64,000 bases of DNA, taken from assembly GCF_006171285.1 (NCBI RefSeq), contig NZ_CP040889.1:1364001-1428000 (forward strand), given 5' to 3'. The notes beneath the pieces were generated by a model. The model did no database searches and was not told where the DNA came from. It saw only the letters and a program-made list of their open reading frames with translations. Origin of the DNA: Leclercia adecarboxylata. GTDB lineage: Bacteria > Pseudomonadota > Gammaproteobacteria > Enterobacterales > Enterobacteriaceae. The position numbers were made by a program, and so were the translations under genes. How positions within the stretch are numbered: position 1 is the first letter of the stretch; every line of letters starts with the position of its first letter. Below, one piece after another: positions 58,294 through 64,000 of this stretch.

Positions 58294-58896
58294 TTACCGG
58301 TGAAACTCAGCCACGGTCATGGTAAACCGCAGCACGCTCTCCCCGTCGTTCACATAGCTATGCGCCGCGTCGGTTTTCGCCACCGCCGACGCACCGGCAA
58401 TCACCTGATTAACGCTCTCCTCCACCTTCAGGGTTAATACTCCCGCCTCCACGTGAAGCAGTTCAAATGTCCCTGCCGGATGGCCTGGCGAGCTGAAGCT
58501 TTCTCCCGGCTGCATCTCCCATCGCCAGAGCTCAATCATGTCCGGGCCGGCGGTGCCCGCCAGCAGTCGGGCGCTGCCGCCCTTCTCACCCTGCCAGAGC
58601 ACCGGGATCGCCGCTTCCTCGATAATGTGCACCTGCGGCTCGCTGGCGACGTTGACGATGTCCGCCACCGAGATGCCCAGTGCCGCCGCCAGTTTGCAGA
58701 GGATCGCAATGCTGGGGTTAGCCGCCCCTTTCTCGATCTCCACCAGCATCCCTTTGCTGACGCAGGCCCGGCGCGACAGCTCATCCAGCGACAGCTTTTT
58801 CTCTTTCCGCCAGTTGCGGATACGGTTTGCCACCGCCAGGCTTACCTGGGCGACATCGGCACCCGTTGCAGTCATTATATTGACTTTATCAGTCAT
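58294..58896 (-). CDS. XRE-family regulator with C-terminal cupin domain
   Basis: A 200-residue regulator: HTH at about 20-75 (VANRIRNWRKEKKLSLDELS, then SKGMLVEIEKGAANPSIAIL) and a cupin at about 110-195 (MQPGESFSSPGHPAGTFELL). The layout resembles SutR/YdcN and PuuR; the ligand is unknown. It is divergent from the B3/4-domain gene across a 42-bp region containing a perfect palindrome, so it probably controls that gene and itself. The start at 58896 has a weak site; 58875 is an alternative. Confidence 0.85.
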   Translation of the reverse strand: MTDKVNIMTATGADVAQVSLAVANRIRNWRKEKKLSLDELSRRACVSKGMLVEIEKGAANPSIAILCKLAAALGISVADIVNVASEPQVHIIEEAAIPVLWQGEKGGSARLLAGTAGPDMIELWRWEMQPGESFSSPGHPAGTFELLHVEAGVLTLKVEESVNQVIAGASAVAKTDAAHSYVNDGESVLRFTMTVAEFHR

Positions 58897-58903
58897 TGGT
58901 CAT

Positions 58904-58913
58904 TACCATGGTA
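58904..58913. promoter_or_regulatory. Operator candidate between the XRE-cupin and B3/4 genes
   Basis: TACCATGGTA is a perfect 10-bp palindrome at the centre of a 42-bp divergent intergenic region, an ideal position for the regulator to control both genes. Confidence 0.5.
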
Positions 58914-58938
58914 TAAAACAGTCAATACAGGATTATTT

Positions 58939-59628
58939 ATGTCCCTTCTCACGCCGTCAATAGACCCGCGCCTTGCCGGGATCGCGCCGGGGTTCCGCGC
59001 ACTGAGCATTGTGGTTGAAGCTGCGCCGATTACCGCGCCGGAGGTTGCGCCTGCGGTGTTAGCCCAGGCCTGCCAGCAGGTATTAAATGATGACGTGGCC
59101 TGGGCCGATGCCCATCTCGCCGCCTGGGATGAGGTGTTCAAGGCCTTTGGCGCTAAACCGAAACGCACGCCCTGCTCCGCCAGCGCCCTGCGCAAGCGGG
59201 TCCTGAAAGACGGCACATTGCCGCCGCTCGATCCGGTGGTGGATATCTACAATGCCATCAGCATCCGCTACGCCATTCCGGTGGGCGGGGAGAATCTCGC
59301 CGCGTATACCGGGGCCCCGCGCCTGACCCTGGCCGACGGCAGCGAACCTTTTGATACCTTCAAAGAGGGGCAGCCGAGCGTGGAACATCCCGATGCGGGA
59401 GAGGTTATCTGGCGCGATGACCTGGGAGTGACCTGCCGCCGCTGGAACTGGCGACAAGGGGTGCGTACCCGCCTTGATAGTAAGGCGCAGACCATGTGGT
59501 TTGTTCTCGAAAGCCTGCCCGAGATGCCGTTAACGGCGCTGGAGGCGGCGGGGGATGAGCTGGTCAGCCATCTGCAAAAATTGATGCCGGGGGCAACGGC
59601 GCAGGTGCAGCTGCTGGAGCTGGCCTGA
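58939..59628 (+). CDS. B3/B4 tRNA-editing-domain protein
   Basis: A 229-residue stand-alone B3/B4 domain, the fold that in PheRS beta hydrolyses mischarged tRNA. Typical elements here are FKAFGAKPKRTPCSASALRK, PPLDPVVDIYNAISIRYAIP, VGGENLAAYTG and GEVIWRDDLGVTCRRWNWRQ. The ATG at 58939 has an AGGA site 6 bp upstream. It may act as a trans-editing or amino-acid binding protein; this is not shown. It is paired with a divergent XRE-cupin regulator. Confidence 0.85.
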   Translation: MSLLTPSIDPRLAGIAPGFRALSIVVEAAPITAPEVAPAVLAQACQQVLNDDVAWADAHLAAWDEVFKAFGAKPKRTPCSASALRKRVLKDGTLPPLDPVVDIYNAISIRYAIPVGGENLAAYTGAPRLTLADGSEPFDTFKEGQPSVEHPDAGEVIWRDDLGVTCRRWNWRQGVRTRLDSKAQTMWFVLESLPEMPLTALEAAGDELVSHLQKLMPGATAQVQLLELA

Positions 59629-59632
59629 AAAA

Positions 59633-59719
59633 CGCCGGGCGGCGCTGCGCTTGCCCGGCCTACAAAACCCGAACATTGTGGCCTTTGTAGGCCCGGTAAG
59701 CGCAGCGCTACCGGGCAAC
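59633..59719. repeat. Pair of REP elements
   Basis: Two palindromes of about 31 and 33 bp (59633-59663 and 59687-59719) in opposite orientation, GCCGGGCGGCGCTGCGCTTG and its mirror, in the gap between the convergent B3/4 gene and lsrG. Confidence 0.85.
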
Positions 59720-59733
59720 AAACCGCACAACCC

Positions 59734-60027
59734 CTACTCCGGCATCAACCCGACGAAACACCGTTTTTTACGCGGCTCCGACATCAAATCCTCAAGCTGT
59801 TCCACGCATGCCAGGTAATGCGGGGTCTTTTTATGCGCCGCCACCGCCTCTTCATCCTTATAGGCTTCGTAGATAAAGAACCGGGTTTTCACCCGCGGAT
59901 CCTGCAGCACGTCGAAGCGCAAATTGCCCGGCTCCTGGATCGCTCCTTCGTGGTTGGCGCGAAACACCTGCAAAAACTCGTCTACCTTATCCGGCTTAAT
60001 GTTGATCTCCACTAACGTCACGTTCAT
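59734..60027 (-). CDS. lsrG: (4S)-4-hydroxy-5-phosphonooxypentane-2,3-dione isomerase LsrG
   Basis: Small dimeric ABM-fold enzyme that isomerises phosphorylated AI-2 (P-DPD) and so helps turn off the signal. It has 97 residues (E. coli 96): [40 protein letters not shown] and [13 protein letters not shown]. The ATG at 60027 overlaps the lsrF stop by 4 bp. It is last in the lsr operon. Confidence 0.93.
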   Translation of the reverse strand: MNVTLVEINIKPDKVDEFLQVFRANHEGAIQEPGNLRFDVLQDPRVKTRFFIYEAYKDEEAVAAHKKTPHYLACVEQLEDLMSEPRKKRCFVGLMPE

Positions 60028-60911
60028 TGTCCTTCTCCCTGTTTTTCTTCCAGCCAGAACTGATACGCCTCGCGGGCGCTCATCTTCTCGTGTACCACTT
60101 TCTTCACCGCCTTCAGCATCGCCAGCGGCGCGCTGGACTGGAAGATATTGCGTCCCATATCGACGCCCGACGCGCCCTGGTCGATGGCGCGGAAGCACAT
60201 CTCCAGCGCCTCCTGCTCCGGCAGCTTTTTCCCCCCGGCGATCACAATCGGCACCGGGCAGCTGGCGGTCACTTTTTCGAATCCCTCTTCCACAAAATAG
60301 GTTTTGACGAACTGGGCCCCCATTTCGGCGGCGATACGGCTGGCGAGAGAGAAGTAGCGCGCATCCCGGGCCATCTCTTTGCCCACCCCGGTCACCGCCA
60401 GGGTCGGCATGCCGTAGCGACTGCCTGCATCCACCAGCTTGATGATGTTGTTGATCGACTGATGCTCATACTCGCTGCCGATATAGACCTGCGCCGCCAC
60501 CGCGCAGACGTTGAGGCGCAGGGCATCCTCCATCGCCACCGCCACGCACTCGTTGGAGAGCTCGCCGAGCATCGAGTTGCCCCCGGAGGCGCGCAGCACC
60601 ACCGGCTTATTGGTGGCGGGCGGCACGGTGCTCCTGAGAATCCCGCGGGTACACATCAGCACGTCGGTTTCACCGAACAGCGGCGCGATGGAGAGATCGA
60701 TACGCTCAAGCCCGGTGGTCGGCCCCTGGAAATAGCCGTGATCGAAGGCCAGCATCACCGTGCGGTTGCTGTTGGGGTTGAAGATCCGCGCCATGCGGGA
60801 CTGCATCCCCCAGTCCAGCGCCCCGCACCCTTTCAGGGTGAAAGGCACGTTCTGCTGCGGTCGGTCGATGCCAAAGTTCTTACCCTCTTTGATGTCGTCT
60901 AAATCAGCCAT
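60024..60911 (-). CDS. lsrF: 3-hydroxy-5-phosphonooxypentane-2,4-dione thiolase LsrF
   Basis: Class-I aldolase-fold thiolase that transfers an acetyl group from the LsrG product to CoA, giving dihydroxyacetone phosphate and acetyl-CoA. It has 295 residues (E. coli 291). The Schiff-base lysine is Lys203 in [11 protein letters not shown]. Other motifs are [12 protein letters not shown] near 53-64 and [13 protein letters not shown] in the phosphate-binding part. It overlaps lsrG by 4 bp and follows lsrB by 11 bp. Confidence 0.95.
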   Translation of the reverse strand: MADLDDIKEGKNFGIDRPQQNVPFTLKGCGALDWGMQSRMARIFNPNSNRTVMLAFDHGYFQGPTTGLERIDLSIAPLFGETDVLMCTRGILRSTVPPATNKPVVLRASGGNSMLGELSNECVAVAMEDALRLNVCAVAAQVYIGSEYEHQSINNIIKLVDAGSRYGMPTLAVTGVGKEMARDARYFSLASRIAAEMGAQFVKTYFVEEGFEKVTASCPVPIVIAGGKKLPEQEALEMCFRAIDQGASGVDMGRNIFQSSAPLAMLKAVKKVVHEKMSAREAYQFWLEEKQGEGQ

Positions 60912-60922
60912 GTTCTCTCCCG

Positions 60923-61924
60923 TCAGAAGTCGTAGTTGTTGATGTTCTCTTTGGTGAACACCACCCGCTCCGGCAGCAGCACGATGCCGTTGCCTTTCGC
61001 TTCATACTGATAGCCCTGCACGCTGTTCGGCTCGACCTTCAGGGCGCCGATATCTTTGATCTCCACGCTGTCGCCCACGTTAAGATCGCCTTTTTTCAGC
61101 AAACGATCGGCGACATTGACCGCAATTTTGCCCTGCTGTACCACGTCCCACAGGCCAAAGGCTTTTACCGTCCCGCGCTCCACGTACGGACGCATCACGT
61201 TTGGCGTGCTGAAGCCGACAATCGCCACCCCTTCACGCTTCAGGTTTTCTGCCGCCTGGGCGGCCGCTGGCAGGGCGTTGGCGTCCGGGGCGATGATCGC
61301 ATCCAGATCCGGATAGGCTTTTAAGATCCCTTCGGCGGTCTGCAGGGATTTGGTGGCATCGTTATAGCCAAACTGGGTGGTAACGATCTGCCACTGAGGA
61401 TGATCTTTGGCGATTTTGGCTTTCGCCTCTTTCACCCACTGGTTCTGATCGGTGACGGTGGGGCTGGAGTAGAAGAACGCCACTTTGGCATCCGGTTTGG
61501 TCACCTGCTTCGAGGCCATCTCCACCAGCAGGCCGCCGAGCTGTTCCGGGGTGCCCTGGTTGATGTAGATGCTGCGGCACTCCGGTTTGGTGTCGGAGTC
61601 CCAGGTCAGCACTTTCACCCCGCGCTGCATGGCGCGCTTCAGCGCCGGGCAGAGGCCGTCGGGCGACACCGCCGAGACGATAATGGCGTTGTAGCCCTGA
61701 TTGACGAAGTTATTGATCAGCTGCACCTGCCCGGAGACGCTCGGCTCGGTCGGGCCATCGTAGGTGACGTCCGTTCCCAGCGCTTTACCCGCCTCTTTCG
61801 CGCCGTTGCCGCCGCTGGTAAAGAAGCCGACGCCCACCAGTTTCGGGATAAACGCGATGCGATCCGCCGCCTGGGTCGTTGCCACGCTTAACGCCACTGC
61901 CAGCACCATCAGTTTTATTTTCAT
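60923..61924 (-). CDS. lsrB: AI-2-binding periplasmic protein LsrB
   Basis: Periplasmic binding protein of the Lsr importer. It has 333 residues (E. coli 340) with signal peptide [19 protein letters not shown]. The mature protein has [20 protein letters not shown] (Lys and neighbours contact AI-2 in the family), [17 protein letters not shown] and [17 protein letters not shown]. These AI-2 contact regions look complete, so true AI-2 binding is likely. The ATG at 61924 lies 1 bp after the lsrD stop. Confidence 0.95.
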   Translation of the reverse strand: MKIKLMVLAVALSVATTQAADRIAFIPKLVGVGFFTSGGNGAKEAGKALGTDVTYDGPTEPSVSGQVQLINNFVNQGYNAIIVSAVSPDGLCPALKRAMQRGVKVLTWDSDTKPECRSIYINQGTPEQLGGLLVEMASKQVTKPDAKVAFFYSSPTVTDQNQWVKEAKAKIAKDHPQWQIVTTQFGYNDATKSLQTAEGILKAYPDLDAIIAPDANALPAAAQAAENLKREGVAIVGFSTPNVMRPYVERGTVKAFGLWDVVQQGKIAVNVADRLLKKGDLNVGDSVEIKDIGALKVEPNSVQGYQYEAKGNGIVLLPERVVFTKENINNYDF

Positions 61925-61925
61925 C

Positions 61926-62903
61926 TTACGCTCCGGGTAGTTTTGTGAAGAGAGATCGCACCCATTCACGGTGCAGACTCAGTGAACGTCCCATCACCAC
62001 CACAACCAACAGCGCCCCTGACAGCGCGCTCGACACCTGGTTGGGGATGCCGACCATCTGTAACCCCTGTTGCAGATACCCCACCAGCAATGCCGCCAGT
62101 GCAGTACCTAATACCGAACCTGAACCGCCATAAATATTCGCCCCACCCAGCACCGCGGCGGTGAGCGCCGGCATCAGCAGATCGCGCCCTAAATCGGAGC
62201 GCGCCGAGCCGAAATAGGAGACCATCACCAGGGCGGCAATTGCCGAGGCTATCCCCACCAGGCCATACAGCGCGTAAGGCATGCCGTTGACCGACAGCGC
62301 CGCATAGCGCGCCGCGCGCGGGTTCTGCCCAATCAGAAACAGATGTCGGCCAAAGCGCCCGCGATGGGTGATAAGCCAGAAGAAGAAGGTAATCATCGCG
62401 AACAGCACCAGCGGGATCGGCAGCCCCAGCACGGTGAGGTTGGCAAAGGCCGTGAAGCTCTCCGGGAAGCCGCCAATGCCTTCATACCCGGTGGCCCCGG
62501 CCATGCCCGAGAGCAGCAGCGCCCCGCCGCCGTACAGGTAGAGCGTGCCGAGGGTGATCACCAGCGGGCTGATCCCGGTGTAGTGAATCAACGCCGCGTT
62601 AAACAGCCCGCACAGCAGCCCGAGCAGCAGGGTGAGCGGGATCGCCGCCACCATCGGCACGCCGGACTGCATCATCACCCCCAGCGCGATGGCGCACAGG
62701 CCAATGATGGAGCCGAGCGAGATGTCGATCCCGCCGCTGATGATCACTAATGTCAGCGGCAGGGCCACGATGCCGATGCAGATAAAGTCGCTGGTGCTGA
62801 ACAGCAGCATGTTGATGTCGAGCATCCGCGGATTGAGGGTGCCGAACAGCAGGATCTCCAGCACCAGTAAAAGCAGCAGCGCCCACTCCCAGTTAAGCTT
62901 CAT
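61926..62903 (-). CDS. lsrD: AI-2 ABC importer permease LsrD
   Basis: Inner-membrane permease of the sugar-type (BPD_transp_2) family; 325 residues with about nine to ten hydrophobic segments. The EAA-like region is [20 protein letters not shown] (about 56-75), and a second conserved segment is [20 protein letters not shown]. It forms the pore with LsrC. It adjoins lsrC without a gap (62903/62904). Confidence 0.94.
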   Translation of the reverse strand: MKLNWEWALLLLLVLEILLFGTLNPRMLDINMLLFSTSDFICIGIVALPLTLVIISGGIDISLGSIIGLCAIALGVMMQSGVPMVAAIPLTLLLGLLCGLFNAALIHYTGISPLVITLGTLYLYGGGALLLSGMAGATGYEGIGGFPESFTAFANLTVLGLPIPLVLFAMITFFFWLITHRGRFGRHLFLIGQNPRAARYAALSVNGMPYALYGLVGIASAIAALVMVSYFGSARSDLGRDLLMPALTAAVLGGANIYGGSGSVLGTALAALLVGYLQQGLQMVGIPNQVSSALSGALLVVVVMGRSLSLHREWVRSLFTKLPGA

Positions 62904-63935
62904 TTACGCCACCTCTTTTTTGCGTTTGGGAAACGGGGTGACGTGCTTTCCCCCTTTGTTTCCCGGCTGGAATCGGCTGTACTTCAGCGCCCGCTGATGA
63001 CGCGCCAGCGCCTGGCGCAGCCGTCCGTCGAGCACCAGCACTCCCAGCAGCACCAGCCCGGCGATAAAGTCGTTCCACCAGGCCGGTAGGCGGAACAGCA
63101 CCAGCACGGTGTCGATCTGGGTCAGGAAGAAGGCCCCCAGCAGGGCGCCGATTAAGGTGCCGGTGCCGCCGAGCAGGGAGATGCCCCCCAGCACGCAGGC
63201 GGCGATGGCTTTCATCTCCAGCCCGCTGCCGGTCTGGTTCGGCACGAAGCCGATCTGCGCGGCAAAGACGATCCCGGCGCAGGCCGCCAGCACGCCGTTT
63301 AGGGTAAAGGCCGCCATCCGGGTGCGGTTGACCGCCACGCCCAGCTGACGGGCGGCGGCGAGGTTATCCCCGACGGCGTAAAAATCCCGGCCAAAGGCGG
63401 TGCGCGACAGTGTCCAGGCCCCAACGGCGGCAAAGGCCAGCACCACCATCCCCAGCGGGGATATCCCGAGCGCCACCGGCTCCGACAGGGATTTCAGGCT
63501 CACCGGCAGGCCCTCGATCCACTTCCCGTCGGTCCAGAGCAACATCGCCCCGCGATAGAGTCCCAGCGTGCCGAGGGTGGCGACAATCGCCGGAATACGC
63601 AGCCCCACCACCAGCAGGCCGTTAAAGGCCCCGGCCAGCGCGCCGATAGCCAGTGCAAACAGGATCGCCACCGGCAGGCCGTAGCCGTTGTTCAGCGCCA
63701 CGCCCACGGCAATGGCGCACAGCCCGACAATCGAGCCGACCGACACATCGATATTGCGGGTCAGCATCACCAGCCCCGCCCCGAGAGCCAGCAGGATCAG
63801 AATTTGCGAGCTGGCGAAGATCATCCCCAGGGTCTGCAAACTGAGGTAGGCCGGGTTGAGCGCCACCAGCACCACAAACAGGGCGAGGATCGCCAGCAGC
63901 GCGCTGAGCTCGCGGTTTTTCAGGAGTGTTTTCAT
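62904..63935 (-). CDS. lsrC: AI-2 ABC importer permease LsrC
   Basis: Paralogous permease partner of LsrD; 343 residues with about ten membrane segments. It carries the conserved [20 protein letters not shown] and [20 protein letters not shown] stretches. Its ATG overlaps the lsrA stop as ATGA. The C-terminal tail ([21 protein letters not shown]) is basic and cytoplasmic. Confidence 0.94.
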   Translation of the reverse strand: MKTLLKNRELSALLAILALFVVLVALNPAYLSLQTLGMIFASSQILILLALGAGLVMLTRNIDVSVGSIVGLCAIAVGVALNNGYGLPVAILFALAIGALAGAFNGLLVVGLRIPAIVATLGTLGLYRGAMLLWTDGKWIEGLPVSLKSLSEPVALGISPLGMVVLAFAAVGAWTLSRTAFGRDFYAVGDNLAAARQLGVAVNRTRMAAFTLNGVLAACAGIVFAAQIGFVPNQTGSGLEMKAIAACVLGGISLLGGTGTLIGALLGAFFLTQIDTVLVLFRLPAWWNDFIAGLVLLGVLVLDGRLRQALARHQRALKYSRFQPGNKGGKHVTPFPKRKKEVA

Positions 63936-64000
63936 GCCTGCCCTCCAAAGGCCAGGGCCATCATGCGATCGAGGCTGACGGCGTGGCGCGGCAGTTCCCC
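63932..64000 (-). CDS. lsrA: AI-2 importer ATPase LsrA (C-terminal end only)
   Basis: Only the last 22 codons are visible ([19 protein letters not shown] then TGA). MALAFGGQ is the familiar LsrA tail, and position before lsrC fits the operon lsrACDBFG. The ATP-binding domains lie beyond the right edge. Confidence 0.85.
   Translation of the reverse strand, partial: GELPRHAVSLDRMMALAFGGQA

Overview
The window is chromosomal DNA of a member of the Enterobacteriaceae. Housekeeping proteins (TsaD, RpsU, DnaG, RpoD, Mug, Aer, PatA) are close to the E. coli ones in sequence and length, while the accessory content (a bcs operon of the bcsOQABCDZ type, an Lsr operon, a Cdi locus) points to an Enterobacter/Leclercia/Lelliottia/Kosakonia-like genome rather than E. 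coli. This placement is inferred from gene content and remembered family sequences, not from a search.

Layout. 1-5590: the macromolecular synthesis block, with tsaD (cut by the left edge) divergent from rpsU-dnaG-rpoD, then mug. 5714-5789: tRNA-Ile(CAU), ileX. 5850-14786: the complete Puu putrescine pathway in two divergent arms, puuA-puuP and puuD-puuR-puuC-puuB-puuE, with PuuR-like operators between them; the best one overlaps the puuD start codon. 14824-16913: a small hcp / type-44-like toxin / membrane-anchored immunity cassette between two 139-bp direct repeats; the right repeat is the 3' end of an unrecognised 150-codon gene. 17250-28602: the cellulose operon bcsO-bcsQ-bcsA-bcsB-bcsC-bcsD-bcsZ (minus strand), ended by a strong terminator. 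29064-30772: a lipoprotein operon of CsgG-like, DUF4810-like and DUF799-like proteins.

31216-50052 is a contact-dependent inhibition locus read on the minus strand: cdiB, a 3142-residue cdiA and its immunity gene, then two orphan modules downstream. Each orphan is a promoterless, 5'-truncated cdiA 3' part with a different toxin tip and a dedicated immunity gene. The first tip is EndoU-like with a MafI-like immunity protein. The second is a different, probably nuclease, tip. Each of the three modules ends in a plus-strand SymE-like mini-gene (one frameshifted) and a repeated hairpin, so the duplicated unit can be read from the sequence.

50345-58146 returns to the E. coli-like backbone: a J-domain coiled-coil protein, yqjH/yqjI (iron reductase and a PadR regulator lacking the metal-rich N-terminus), a methyl-accepting chemoreceptor and aer (each with a sigma-28 promoter), and patA (sigma-54 promoter, TTG start). 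58294-64000: an XRE-cupin regulator divergent from a B3/4-domain protein, REP clusters, and the AI-2 operon lsrA(partial)-C-D-B-F-G.

How the parts fit. In E. coli K-12 ileX is followed directly by yqjH-yqjI-aer-patA, so about 44.5 kb (roughly 5.8-50.3 kb) is extra material next to the tRNA gene. It collects polyamine use, cellulose secretion and two kinds of interbacterial toxin. Two putrescine routes (Puu and PatA) occur in one window. The most unusual parts are the mosaic Cdi module array with its SymE-like spacers and the repeat-flanked Hcp effector cassette.
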